From positions 15,088,001 through 15,152,000 of the forward strand of contig NC_060110.1 in the NCBI RefSeq assembly GCF_021155765.1: 64,000 bases of DNA, read 5' to 3'. The translations under genes and the position numbers were made by a program. Of the stretch, positions 26,101 through 40,312 are shown in pieces. This DNA comes from Diprion similis. Taxonomy: Eukaryota; Arthropoda; Insecta; Hymenoptera; Diprionidae. The notes below the pieces were generated by a model, which was not told where the DNA came from, ran no database searches, and was given only the letters and a program-made list of their open reading frames with translations. The first letter of the stretch is position 1. Each line of letters opens with the position of its first letter.

Positions 26101-29100
26101 TGTATATACCTATACATATAACACATACCGAGGATATATATTGCTCGTGGGCGTCGCGACGCGGACGGTGGCGTAACGACGTCGTTGTACGTTCGTCGCC
26201 GCAGCATTCGTCACGTGGGCGGCCTCCGCGCACGTGGGTAAACGACCGAGTCTGAAAATTTATACATACTTCTCGAATAATGGGGGCAGGAATACGCTGA
26301 GTTTGGCATCGGCTGTGCACAATTACAATTAGCCAAATTGTTCGCGCAAGCTGCGACGGCGCCTCGTCGATTTCACTTTTCATGCCGGAAAAGTAAAAGT
26401 CGGCGCTATTCGGTCGAGGTTATAAAACAAACTCCATGTTATGCGGCAGATTAACACATTAGAATTATCCCTCATTTGTTATAAAAAAAAAGATCGTTTT
26501 CTTGTTAATTTCACGCGTCGATATTACAGTCAGGAAAAGTAATTCCATTCGGTATGAGTGATTATCCACGGCAAAATGGCTATTGCAAAACCGCGTTTCC
26601 CAAACACAGATGCTGTTGGGTTTGGTGGGATTTCATGGCATTTGACACCGCTGCACCCTCGGTAGTAATTCGGAGGTTGATTGGCAGCCCTAATTATTCA
26701 GTTGTCAAACATCCAGTGTGGAGATCCCTTCCAAATCTTCTCCATTCCTTGTCCCCTCTTCCATCTTACGCGTAGCAAAACAAATACGCATTTGCTAATG
26801 GAAACAAAAGTTTAGCGCTCGACATCTATTCTAGTAATATCTACGATGTATTCGACAAAATAATTTCCTTATTAAAATATTCAATTCAATTCGTCAAGCC
26901 AAGTGTAACCAACCGGATGAAGAAAAGTCACATTTCTCGACCATCAAGATGACGAACGTGTCAAAAAATATGTATCCGTACACGATCAGATTCAGCTAAA
27001 TCAATTCCAACCAAAATTCTCCGTGGGTGAAGGTCAAAACTTGAAAGGGTCAATATTGCGAATGACCGATATATCAAAATTTGAAAAATTTGAAAATTAG
27101 GTGACACCCACGACGCACAGACAGTTTGTCCATCCCATTCCAGCGATAGTTTTGCGAGTGTACCTGCCTGTGTATCCATCCCCATTATAGTGTAGGTATG
27201 CAAAGTGCTCCCTTAATTAGCCACGTCAAAATCGCTACAGCGGGTACCCATGCGAATAATGGACCTCGTATTTAGCGGAGTGTGAGGGATGAGGGAGGTG
27301 AAGAATTCGATATTTCACAACCGGTTGAAGTTATCGTAAGCCGGGTAAAAATATCACGTCGTGAAATCTGACCACCGAGATGGATTCCTCTTGATTGATC
27401 TTTTTTAAATACCGATTTACATTGATCAATTTTATACCGATGTACAGAGTTACACGCACTGATCCTAACGAAGGGATGGATAATAATTTTGTTAAATTTC
27501 ATCGCGTGCTAAAACTGGCTGAGTTTAAAAGGGGGGCGAGAAACCGGCTGACAAAACATCCCCGTTGAACGTTGGCGGGCGCCGGTGTACCTACTATATT
27601 CTAATTAAATGTACCTCGTAGGGTCCGCAGTAGCGGCAAACATCGCGTTGGTTGCTCATGGAGCAACACCCTGCAGCATCGACCTCCGCCATTCGGCGCC
27701 GCGTTGCAGACGATAAACGCCGAGGTCTGCAGTGGGGCGAAAGTCAGTCTACGCAATGGAGAGCTGTTGTGAATTTCAGGATTGGTTGGTGCACAGACGT
27801 ATCGCGATCCACAACGTACCTTATACACGTGAGATGAAATTTCCTGGGCGGAAGGCGAGAGCGGAAAGTAAGCTGAATAAAAAAGGAGCGAGAAAATGGG
27901 GGCAAGGAGACCCCCGTGATATTGTCGTTCGTTATGAATTCCATTAAGGGTGAAGGACACTCGGCGGCGCGAGGACACTCGACTGGGTATTCGCAGGATG
28001 GGGCTGCTGGTGAAGACGAATCTCCGACGACTCGAGCTAACGTAAGCTTTGATCAAACGTCTTTTGCAAAGACGAATCGTGGTCTGTCTGGTCGAATATC
28101 GTTGGCGATAAACCATCCGCCCTGCAATATATAAGCTTGACTGCAGCCTGCACGGTTAAAGGTTAATTTTATTCTGATATAAAAAATGGTTCCATGCAGC
28201 CTCGACTCTCTGTTATGTGGATATAGGGGGAGATTAAAGAATATCGTTTGCGGAGGTTTAACGATGCGGTAAACCGAGTCGTTTGACGCACGCTTCGCTG
28301 CGTGTCGGAGTGTCGTCAAGGCGGCACCGAATCCGAATCCAACAAACTCGAATCGTTCGGCATGGAAATTAGCGGGAAAAGAAACGCCCGGTGAAATCCA
28401 ACCCGCCATTCTCAGCTATCAAGGTCGCATTCCTCAGTTAGGAAACTCAGGCATACCTGTTGGTGCGTACGTGAGACCAGAGATACGTGCAGTCTAGACT
28501 GGAATAGGAAGCAGAAATTCGTAGAAACAGCACGGATATCGCGAAACTGTGAATCGACTTTCAACTCTTTGCGCACACGACGTTGTTAGATATGTTCATC
28601 GAAATAAAATCAACCCAATATTTGGAATCACTTTTCTCGGGTACATTTGGTTCATCCGTATAACTTAAAATCAGCTTCTTGTCAATTGCAGTTAGAATTT
28701 CTTTCTACGGTCAGGAACGATTGTTATTAACATTTATTAAAACTCGATTCCCACTGTAATGTGAACAGTTTCAAGGTCCTCGCGTGATTGAATAATGCGC
28801 ATAATTTTTCGCTACCTAAGAATATATAGTGCAATTATCATTCCAAGCTTTTTACCCAGTCTGTACAAGCTGCGCCATCGATAATTAATCACAAGCAATT
28901 ATTCACTCTCCACAGTCTTGAAAGGGAGTTTCACCCCCGAACGGTGCAAGACGCTAATAGTTGTTTCCGAATACATCTTGCTAGAAGCAAAAACAAATGG
29001 ACGGATATCGATATACGCTTAATTAAGAAATATTTTTTTTTCTCGTCATGGCTACATTTGCTGCGAGGTAGTAAAACGTCAGGAGAAGGAAAAATTGTTT

Positions 29101-32100
29101 AGCAACCGAAATCATAATTTCTCAAACAAAGGACGTATCGTTCTTCTTTGAGTTACAACGTTACACGTGGTGCAGAGAGACAAGTCTGCAAAAAGGTTCA
29201 ACGAACGAAAAGTGACGCTTCTGTGTCCTGACCCTCAGACTATGGTATTCCAGGGTCTCAGGCGAGTCTTGCAGAGGTTCAGAATTGTGAAAATTTTCTC
29301 CGTCGAGACTCGCAAGTCTGACCCTCACCACCCACCCCTCCAAGAGGGTCCTGGAGAGGCGAGAGACCTCGATTATAGCGAGGGCCACGACCACCTGACG
29401 ATCTTTCAGGAAGACTCGCGCGCAAAACGGACCCGTTACTTTCAGCCAATTAAGAAACTTGTCCGTCTCCCCTTACGCTTCGCTGCTAATTCCCGAAGTG
29501 CACAACGTCAATCTAGCGTGGATTCATTATCGCGATTTGAGACGAAGACAAAGAAGGAAAAGCAGAATGTAGCAGAAAAAATTCAATTCGTATCAAGAAA
29601 TAACTCCTTTACATTTCTGCGTGTTGTGAAAATTCAAAATCTTTGAGATAAGAATTTTCGTTTTTTCTAATTTATAACTCGAGCACAGAATTTGCCAATC
29701 TTTTTCAAACTTCAATCGATTCTAAGTAAGAAATTGATACCAATAAACTGAGATCATAAAAATCTCTTCACTTTTTTCTTTCACATTATATATTACAAGC
29801 TAATGGATCTTCTTGTTATAGACCTTAAAAAGCATATCGTAGAGCGAAAGGTAAACTTTCCACACTAACAACGACGAATACAACAAATTTTTTTTTTCTT
29901 TCTTTCATTATACCACGAGATTAGAGCTTATCAGGGAATTTGAAAACCCAGTAAAAACTTCGGATCACGATTTTGAGCTTTTCGAATCTGAGCATCTTCC
30001 AGGGGCCGCCTTTGGTCGGCAATATAAGAGTTGAGAATCGATAGCTGAGTTTGTACAACTTTACCAGCGAGGGGCTGCAGAGAGACTCCAGAATCCGAGG
30101 GTTTGGGGATATTTATGTGACAGCAGCTGTAGCGAGTGGTGCGCGCCGTCGGCGTCCCTGCGGGTTGGTCGGGCCCAACACGGCTCTGACTACTGTGCGA
30201 TGCCTCGCTGCAAGCCCTGCGTCTAATGTACCCAACTACCGAGCCATCCTGCCACTCGGGCTGCCGCCGCAATGAACTTCCGGGATGCTCCAGGAACCGA
30301 ATTAAATTCACCTATCCGCCGAATTCACGCCGTGCGGAACCTATTGGATTAGCCCACTTGGCGCGTGTCTGACTAACACCCTACGTGCACTACTGCCGCA
30401 GTAAACGACTCGACGACGCTCCTCCGAACAACTTTCATCGCACAAGTCAACGCGCTTGCCAATATTATAGGATCGCTGTTTTACCGGCTGAATTAGTGAC
30501 GTGTTATTCGAAAACGTATCCGGAATACTTTGCTTTTCCCGAGATTGTATGATTTCGGAATTGGTAAAATCGAACAATTTTTAGATGCACGATTTTACCC
30601 GCTCAGTGTAAAATTACAGTCTATAAGCGAAGACAACAATCGTGTAAACGATGAAGGAACGATTTGACAGGATTTTAAATTGCAATTAACATAATTTTGA
30701 AAATTGTATATATATTAAGGCCTTGAAAGATTCAACGATCTAAGATCTTTTCTTAATAAAAATTTTCTAGACGATTTTCCATTGAATTTTACTTGAAGAA
30801 TGTTTAAAAATGACTTGTACTTTTTTTCCTTAAAATATCTTTTCGATAATATGTTGCAACAATTATTCGAGCACCAGATTGTCCTTTGCAATGACATATA
30901 TGTATATAAGAGATTTATATTATCCGAATATACCACTCTGCGCGCGATAGAGAACTCACAATCAGCCCCCAAATTCGTACATTTGTATGTAAACTTTGCC
31001 GCGCAGTTCACCGAACTGTGTCTAATAATTATTAACCCTTTGGCCACGAAGGCAAAATATTAAGCTGCGTCAGTCAAATGACGTGCGGAGGACTGAGTAA
31101 TATTTGGATGGCGAATGGAGGGACGCCAGATGGCGTGACGATTTGATCGACGGTATATGCACCGTCGTTTTTATGCGGACATGAACTGGACGAACGAATA
31201 AAAAAATCGTGATCGAGGAGGAGACGGATAATCTATTGTAGTATTATGAAAACTTTTTTTGCGTGACAAAAGTTTTCAAATACAATTATATACAGTCGAT
31301 TCATGGCCTGATTCCAAACTTGATTTTCAACAACAATATCGAATAACTATTGAAGAAATTTGACACATTATCAATGATAATTCAATGTTTTATTAAATTA
31401 CTCTGGTTTCTTGGAACTGTTATCTGGTAATATTGAATCGAATTTGCATAATGAACCGCTGTTACGTAGAGAAATTTTGGTTACACCTTAAGAATAAAAC
31501 CCGGATATTTTATTCATACTGAAAATGAGCACAAACTGGGATATTACATTCATTTTGATAGTCCTCCGAAGGACAGAATTCCCTTAACATGGCTTCTTTT
31601 TCTCTTTTTTCCTCCTTGTTATATGTTGATTTTCATTTCTCTCATCACATATTCATCGAATGCCATTGAAGGGAAACCGCAGCTTGACCACAAAGATTGT
31701 CGACATACAAGGAACGTGGTCTGGTTGTCCGACGACCAACGGACAAGTTTGCAGAGCCCAGGATGCGGCGCGGCATCACATCAGGGATCAGCCGAGGGGC
31801 AGCTCGTCGTTCGTGGAAAAAGGACATCAGGGATGAGACAGGCAGAGATACACCCCCCGCGCGTTGAATAATTCAATCTTGTTCAACTTTTGTTCCGAGC
31901 CGCAGAGCATGGTCCGTCCTTTCGGATTTCGAGTGATATTTAGGTCGAGAGAGATCAAGTTTACTCCAACGCGTTTCGGAGACGATACATATCGGCGACC
32001 CCGGCGTTTCACCCCAGGAACAAGGAGCCCAAAAAGACGGGGAAAAAACGGTAAAGTAAGAAAAAGGTGAAAGAAGGAAACATTTGGAGCCGAGAAAAGC

Positions 32101-34673
32101 GCGTTTAAAGTGGCTGCTGGGGGCGTTTCACATTCGATTTTCGCTGTTCCGAGAACTGCAGAGAATTCCGCGTATATCCGAGACGCGTTGATTAAGAATT
32201 CTAACATTTGATATCGATAGGCTATCGGCTCTCGAAATTGGCCCGGCATTTCGGCGTCTCTCCCTCCGCCGTTTGAGAACGGTCCGGAACGACGGGAAAT
32301 GGAATGGCTGGGGAGGGTCGGGACGACGTCGCAACGGCATATTGTACCCGGGCCGTCTCCGTCTCCCCCATTCTCATTTTCACGCGCTCCACGAGGCGTC
32401 GCGACGCAGCGAGGCGTCGGTCGAAGCCGAGGTCCCGCCGAGATAAGGCACTTTTTCGCACCAACGAATTTTCCAGCTGCCTGCCTGCCCGAGGACTCGA
32501 ACTGCGATAAGGTTTAATCGAAGATTAATATTACCGGTAATTTACAGCTGGGTGGGGTGAAAAAAGAGTCAGCCGGGCGAAATCCGTCACGACCCGAAAA
32601 CGATTATCGGAGAAAGTCGGTGAGGACCTAGGCTGAAATCCAGGAACCGACATCCTGCACAGCGTAAATGGCTGGGGTACATGGCGGCTGTGCTCTCGTC
32701 AGCGAAACTCGAGATGACGAGTCTGGAGATAAACCAACCTACGTGATGTCCGCGTGTAAAGACAGCTGCCACTGCCAACCGGCCTTCTACACGATACTAG
32801 TCAAATAAATGCATTGGAATCAGACGTCGTTTGAACCTGCGTTTGATTAGAATTCATATGTCATCGTAGGATAGGATTCTACAATTTTTTTTCACTTTTT
32901 AGACAATATTCTCATTCGACATCTAGATAATATGTCTACATCCGCATTATCTTTTCAAATCTCTCTCAGAAGTGACATGTTTAACACCTGCAATAAATTT
33001 GATTTCGTTGCTAAAATGAATGCCAACGAATCACACTTGACATCGAACATTATTTCTATCGATTTGCACAAAAGTTTTCATGGTTCCTGCGAGATCCAAC
33101 TATATAACATCCCTGCATATTCCCTCGACAATCTTTTTGCCACATCAATTTATATTCGTGTGGATGTTAATTATTGAGAACACCCTGTACTATTCTCTAC
33201 GTGTGCCTAGATGGCCTCATGTGCCGAATCCAATCTCTCTAAATCGAGTTGAGCGCGTCTCCGTACCTGGTACAATACACAGCAAGTATCATCCAAGTAT
33301 AGGGCTACACAATGAGCACATGTCTGCCCCATCGAAAGTGTGGTGTCATATTTGCGAAGGGTGCGGAGTACGGGACAATGATACGAAGCTGGGTATATGT
33401 AGGTAAATAGATGTAGTCGCACACCGTCGCGTCATCCGAGAGAAGAAAATCGACTCGAGTGTTATACGCGGTGTTTTGTTATGCCGGGATGCCGGAGAAC
33501 CTGATCCCGACGCGAATCGAGAGGGCGTCGCGACGTACCTCCGGGCATATCCGGAAGAGAAGATGAGAAACGTTTAGATAATGTCTGAAATAATAGGGAA
33601 ATTTGCCAGGGCAGGCATTGTGCCCGTAAGCTGGCGTAAGCCAATTTAACATTTAGTTTCCGAGTTTCCCCTGTTTCACGGAAGAACCCGCCGGTGGCTG
33701 CCTCCTGTTGTACCCTTAATTATCCGACTCAGGGATGGCTCGCGCGGGGTGGCAAACTGGGGAATCTCAAGGGATGGAGGCGGGGGCGCGTATCATCTCA
33801 TCCTCATGGCCGGGGCGTGGTCCTCCGCACCCTCTTCCGCTCTCCTCTACTCCACCCCACCACCCTTCCCACCCCTCGCCAAAAATCTCTCACCTCTCTG
33901 CAGCCGCCCCCGCGAGCTAAGCCCGCATTTTCGAGCCACGGGCCGCGTTAACCCGCAACCGCAACTGTTTTCGGTTAACGCGAGGAATATATTCAGGGCG
34001 CGCGACCCGACGCTTTGCTGAAACTTTTCCCCGCACCGTGAGCTGCCTTTTTCTTATGCAAAAATCCACAACTTGCGACTTCAGCATCGTCACTGTTGAC
34101 GTCAAGGTGCTACAGAATTTGTACATAATTTTCGTGTAACTTAATACGCGTCAAGCTTGAAGATCAACAATTTTCATACTCTACAGTTTACAGCTGATAT
34201 ATAATCAGTTGGAGATCTTTTTTAAGAACGCATAAATAATCTTCACAAAATACTTTAAACATGTTGTTTTGTTATTTGTATAATGTTTGACCGTATATAT
34301 CATCAATTCGTTTTTAATCATGATGAGTGACAATTGACTTTTCACGGTAAAAATTGAAATGAAAAGTCAAAGTGGAGTTAAATTTATACTCCCAACATTG
34401 ATGTCGCGTGTACCACGTGTGAAAGTATACATCGCGATATAACAATTGTGTATATGCAATAATGATCTTGAAATTGTTAGTGAACTCGTTGAGAAACGGA
34501 TAATCCTATAAACGTACGAAATCTCACGTTCATCTTATACGGTTTATGGAATTGGTCATAAAAAACTTGAGGGTGTTCAGGTTTCTTCGATATCATACAA
34601 CCAATAGAACTTCAAGGAATCAGCTATGGTAGAATGTGACTAAAATATACGATCTGCAGCGTGTTAGTCTTAC
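17110..34673. other. long intron or intergenic stretch, no gene seen
   Basis: These 17.5 kb hold no exon I can support. Present are a TA run at 25047-25069 and a TATATAAA at about 20822. GC-rich islands lie at about 17750-18320, 29160-29560, 32280-32470 and 33690-33960 and could be regulatory or noncoding exons. Several open frames of 125-165 codons occur on both strands (for example 21345-21782 and 29242-29646). They lack recognisable domains and good splice partners. Confidence 0.45.
25047..25069. repeat. (TA)n microsatellite
   Basis: A perfect alternating TA tract of about 23 bases, followed by a G/C-rich stretch. Confidence 0.9.
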
Positions 34674-34771
34674 CTTGACGGTCTCCTGCGGGGAGCACCT
34701 CGCACGTTGACTCGCCGTCTGGACCTGCAGGTTCATCGCTAGGACATCACTGCAGTGAACGTGCGATATCC
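34674..34771 (-). CDS. short 5' coding exon, unrecognised gene (exon A)
   Basis: This is a well-formed internal exon of 98 bases. It has a strong acceptor (TTTTTCCAG|GG, with a long pyrimidine tract) and a strong donor (GTCAAG|GTAAG). If entered in phase 1 the whole exon is open and ends in phase 0. An internal ATG (34736) would encode 21 residues beginning MNLQVQTASQ. The phase-1 entry fits the candidate first exon at 45537-45552, and the phase-0 exit fits exon B at 17109 or exon C. The exon is GC-rich compared with its flanks. The product is not recognisable from so short a piece. Confidence 0.45.
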
Positions 34772-36138
34772 CTGGAAAAATCAGAAACAAAAACCTCTGG
34801 TTAAGGATAATAATTAATCGGTAAAGGACATGACATGTTAGGAAATTATCGAGGGATGTAACGCCCAGATTTTGGACACCTATATATATATTATAAGTCG
34901 AGCCGACGACCCGGCTTAATGGCTAAGTCGTCGAGCTCTGCTCTACGAGATCCTTCGACTATATATACAGGGCATATCGAGGAAGACAAATAAGTAAATA
35001 ACATCGCAGCAGTTGACTTCCGGTTGCTTGTCGACCCTCGAACAGGCGGTGTTGCATGCCTGGATATGGTGACTTGCAATTTACAGCCTCCAGGCGACGG
35101 CCCTTTACGTCGTTCGCCGGGGAAGGTCATCCTCATCACGACCCTTGAGGGGTGAAACGCGTACGAAGTACGAAGCCGATGGGGCTGCTGTGATCTTCTG
35201 GTCATCTCAAGGTCGTGTAAACCGAACACGGCAGTAAATCCGAGCCACGATTACTCGCCGATTTATAGAAGTTTATCGCGGTTCATCGATTTACGGATTC
35301 TAACACGTGCAAAGATCCCGTCAACATCTCCCCAATCTGTTGTCACACGGTGTTATCAACCGAGAGAGATTTTCAAGCCTGAGGGAAGTTTTTCGCGTAA
35401 ATTCCGGTATGTCGTGTCATTCGTACAACAGCGAGGCGTAAAATGATTGACTTGAAACTTGGCACAGACCTTGATAACCACAAGCTATAAATGTTGAAGC
35501 GGCATGGAATCGAATTTTTTATTAAAAAGCTGAGGACGTCTTTGTAAAAGATAAGAAATAAATTAATACAACATCGTAATTTTGATTTTGTGAAATTTGA
35601 AATGTGCGCCAAAACTGGATGGAGTATTTTGAGGATTGCTAGAGCGCATTTTTATCCCTTTACTCGTGTAAAATACCGATCCTCAGAATTGTAGCGAAAT
35701 TGAGAAATCCAAGGTACAAAAGCGATACGGAATTGAAAAAACGACCCTTATACTCGAAAACCCGCTGACGCATGCCACTATAAATATGACTCAACATTAG
35801 AATTCGTTCTAAAACGTGACACAAGTCACCTGCGAATACGTTTCAAGAATATCTCATATACCTTGAGACTCGAAATATCTCCGATTCCTCAAATTTTCCA
35901 CCTAACCGAGCACAATTTAACCTGATTTTCCACATACTGCAAAACTTGTACAGACAGCATTTTCCAAAATGATTAAATTTCTGCAAATACTCTGTTCGAA
36001 TTCTCCTAACCCACCACAGTTTCCTGAATTTTCACCATTTTTACCATTTTCCCAGCAACCAAGGGCGTCCAAGGGATGTCAGGCAGGGTACAGAGGGCGA
36101 AACGCGCCAGCATGAGTCTGCAGGAAACCAGGAAGGCA

Positions 36139-36158
36139 GGCTGGCTGGCTGGCTGGCT
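36139..36158. repeat. (GGCT)5 tetranucleotide repeat
   Basis: Five perfect GGCT units. About 160 bases downstream lies a short nested repeat of CAGATC units flanked by complementary ACACGCTG and CAGCGTGT arms (36319-36352). Confidence 0.9.
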
Positions 36159-39100
36159 GTCAATACGAAGAGGTACGTGACCCAGGTACCAATTGACGGG
36201 GGAGAGCCTGTCCAGGATGCTGCGGGGAGCTAGGAAGCCGTGAGTAACACCGGGGGAGCAAAATTTTTCCCTTGGATTCGCCGTCGAATATATATCCTCG
36301 AGATTCTAACAGCGTTCTACACGCTGCAGATCCTGCAGATCCTACAGCGTGTTATAGTCGTACATCATCGTAAAAAAAATTGTTAACGTAAATTTTCGGA
36401 TTACTGTGGCAATTTTTTCGAGATTTTTTTGCCATCCGCATGAAGGAAATTCAATAGTACTATTATTGGTGTAGTGTTTCACGTATTTTCCAAAGAATCG
36501 AATGAAAGTCTGCATCTTGGTACAAGAAACCCTAAAATAAAAGATAGACGATAATGGTTAATGGCTAGACGTGTAATTACGTTCTCGTCTATGAATGTAA
36601 CACGGACGCTTATGTGAAGAGCTGAAAAATTCAATCAACTAAATTCAGACAAATGAAACGTGCTCGCGGGTAAAATTTAATCGAATCTAAAACGTGTTAA
36701 TCATGCAAGAATTGGCGGTGATTAATGACGGGTGTACAATAAAAATGGTCGAGAACGGAGAGGCCCGCCTGTTGCAGCAACTAAAGATAAAGTACCTCGA
36801 ATGTTATGGAATAATGACTACGTGACAAGGTCAAATGCTGCAAGGTTCAAGTACATGAGCAACAAGGAGAGACTTGGTGCAAGATAATGTGAGATGGAAT
36901 TTATTATCACTATCCTTAAACTCGCAATTGCCAATTTGTGAAGGAGTTCCTCAATTGCTTCACTTTTACAGATACTATTTGAATGTATATGAGAAACGTA
37001 TGTTTAAAAAATTATAATAACATCACATAACATATTCAAAAGTATCAATTTTCTTAAAGGCGGAAATGAAAATTGACCTGGCATTGATACGTCTAAAAGA
37101 ACTAATCCGGTTTTTGCGTTTGAAATTCCATCTCGTTTTCTCGCATTTCTTCGTTTTCCTTTCATTCGCTTGGTTTCCGAATAATTGTGAATACGAAAGC
37201 CTGACATGCGTAAAATTTCAGTTATACCTCGCAATATTTACGAGGCCTACGAGATAAGATGCAACAAATTGGTTTCCACTGGATGTATCCAATGGCTTAG
37301 CGCTTCGATCCATATCCGATATATCGGAAGTGCAGGCCGCGAGAGAGGTTCACGTCGTTAGTTTCCGGTTCAGTACTCGAAGTGGGGTTTCCCCTCGAGG
37401 CAATATATATGGGGTCCCATGCCGTCTAATGAGGCCTGACACGGGGTGCAAGATAGACTTGCCCAGCAGCCATTGCGTTTAATATACTTATAGGCTTGCC
37501 CATTCGCTGGCTCGGTACATTATTGCTCCATAAATAAATTAATGGCCAAGCATCGATAAGTCAGGGCTCTATATTTTATCGGATTTAGTTCTCAAATAGA
37601 ATAATTAGAGGTGAAGCGAAAAAAAACGACACAAAAACGGAACTTTCTATTCGAGATAACGGGCTTTTATATCAATCTAATGGTGATACTTTCGGCCAAC
37701 GGTGACACCGCGTTGAGGGTTACACTGTGACAGTGATTGAAAGACCCGATGATATCTACTCTCGGATAACAGCTAACGGAAGTATCGCTTTAATCACCAT
37801 ATCCGAAAGTTTGTGCCATTGCACACGCTATTCAATGCTTACGGTGTATTTTTACATAATATACACGCACAATCTAGACTCTCTGAAAATCAAGTCTCGG
37901 CAACATTTTTTCTCACCTTGTTAACACGTCAATGTGATATGATATAAGTTTTAAAATTGTACAAAAAAAAATAAATAAATAAATAAAGTCTGATATATAC
38001 CGATATACGAATAACATTCTAAGTAGACTCGATCGTCCAATCGACTCTACATTTTCCCACGCATGAAATACAATCTGAGAAAAAAAAAAATTCTCCTGCC
38101 TCCTCCTTTTTCAGAACCCGAACATCAAACGATTCTACCGTTATACTGTAATTTCTAATGAAAAAGATGCAGACAATCATTCGAATCGAGACATTCCAAC
38201 ATATTTTCTGCTGCACTAACAAGTAAGTTTAATTCTTGAACGGAAGACACACGTGGTATACGTCGGCCCGGGTTCCGGCGACGAGGACGGCGCGGCACCA
38301 TAAGGTCTACCTACTCCCCGTTGCAGAGGATCGATATCGTCCCCACCCTCGCAATGCCATAACACAACCGAGTGCAACACCGTACGCGGTGTGCACTACC
38401 CCCTTCCTCTTTGTGTGAGAGGGGGAGAGAGCGATACACTCCTCCCTCTCTCTCTCTCTTTCTCTTTTGTCCGTGGTGCGTATGATCGTGGTTTACCACC
38501 TGTCCTCATTACCGTATAGTATACGTGTGTAATGACTCAGGTCGTACAGTACGCATGAGCACGAACGTCGCGTAATGACTATGCAATGAGAACTCAAACT
38601 TTTACCAGGTCTGATTGAATTTACAAAGTTTACATGCCTGTGGAGTCGGAGGGACTGTCAAGAGGTGCAGGGCTTACTTGAATGGAACTTTGATCAAGGC
38701 GCGCGAATTTTAATGAACTTGACGGTAAATGCACTCCTCCTAACTACCAAACTGACATCTTTGATTCTTGTACAATCGTTAGGGAGTTCTGAGGAAATGA
38801 TTTAAAACAAGTTTATCTGTAAACGTTGAACTACAATGATCAAGAAAAATTATATGGATTATGTGACTGCAGATTAAATTTGAGCAATATTTTTTCTTGT
38901 AGTATTCGTATAGGCATTATCGCAACTGTCCATGTATCGGACAAATTTACTTCAAAGACTTTGCTTGATTCAAAATTTTCTATCTAACAATCTGTATATG
39001 TATAGTGTAAATATTGGTGACCTTAATTTCACAGAATTGATATGGTACCTCGGTGTTGAAATAATATAGATGCGGGCCGATAAGAAGACCCCATTAGCTC

Positions 39101-39839
39101 TAGAGTGGTGCAAAATTCGCGAACTTTATACTATGCGGATAAAAGGAAATCGTAAAAATGTAACGACGGTGTCCGTACTCAATGAAACCCTTTGTCGGAC
39201 GTCGGGAACATCGTGCATCCCTTTTTTCCTTCATCTTATTATTTTCCATCATCTTATTTTTATATTTATCCATGGAGGATCGTTTGCAACGAAAAAGAGG
39301 CAAAGGAGAAAGAAAAAAAATGAAAAAATGACGGGAAGAGGGGGGAAAAAGTAATGAAAAAGGCGAGGTCACGCACCCACGAGCTGTAAACTCCCCGGTA
39401 CACAGTCGAAACTTGGGCAGCCGACCCGACGTAGTTTATCCGTTGGACACAGACATATGGTACTTCACTTTTCATACGTGTGCGAGGGTAAGGGAGACGG
39501 AAGAGAGAGAGAGGGAGAGAGTGTGACAGAGAGTGAAACTCACAAAGGCACCTAGACGCACGTAAGCCAGCCGATCCTGAGAAAGACGGAGCTAACCGGG
39601 GGGCACGGAAAGATTAATATCTCTATCAGAGGAGTTCAGGAGAGCAGTCCATCCATATCCAGCTTGGAAGATCCAGAATCCCGTATCCGGCACCTCTGGC
39701 GACGGTCCCTCAGGTCCTCAACCCTTCGTGGGCACTTGGATAGCCCCAAGCCGAGCGGCGTGTGGTATGCAGGGTATAAAAGAGAGAGCCTTGCGCACTT
39801 CCATGAGTGTTTGCTTAACCCTCGATATTTTGGAGGAGC

Positions 39840-39887
39840 GGAAGAAGAGAAGAAGGAGAGAAAGAAGAAGAAGAAGGAGGAGGAGGG
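39840..39887. repeat. 48-base homopurine tract
   Basis: An uninterrupted run of A and G, mostly GAA, AAG and GGA units, inside a longer purine-biased stretch (39832-39910). Confidence 0.9.
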
Positions 39888-40294
39888 TGAGGAGGAGAGA
39901 GTGGCGGGAAAAAATACTCCTTCCACCCCCGCCATGGTGTTCCGTGATTTTGTGATTTCTCCGGAGGACAGAAAATTCGATTTGTTATTCCTGTAGAGAA
40001 CACCGTGTCCGTCGAATTTACCAATTCAATTTTTCTCCCCCTCCCCCACTGAGCTTCAGCATTCTTATGCTGCATACCCTGCGCGGATCTCGTTTTACTT
40101 TCGTTATATCTATAAGCGTGCGCTGGTTTAAACGGTTAGAATATTCAGTGCCAGCTTTCGAGTCGCTGAAGAGGAGGTCTTTAAAGTCGAATAACTCCTG
40201 GGGTGAGAAAAATTTTGCTAAAGGTCAATTACGTTCACACCATTTTTTGATAACAGGTCTGTAATGTCCCATAATATTTTTCCTCCCCCGAATC

Positions 40295-40312
40295 GCTGCT
40301 GCTGCTGCTGCT
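40295..40312. repeat. (GCT)6 trinucleotide repeat
   Basis: Six perfect GCT units in noncoding sequence. Confidence 0.9.

Noticed and set aside
39664..40075. Frames with long Arg/Lys/Glu or Ser/Pro/Phe runs on both strands
   Set aside because: They are translations of the homopurine tract and its complement.
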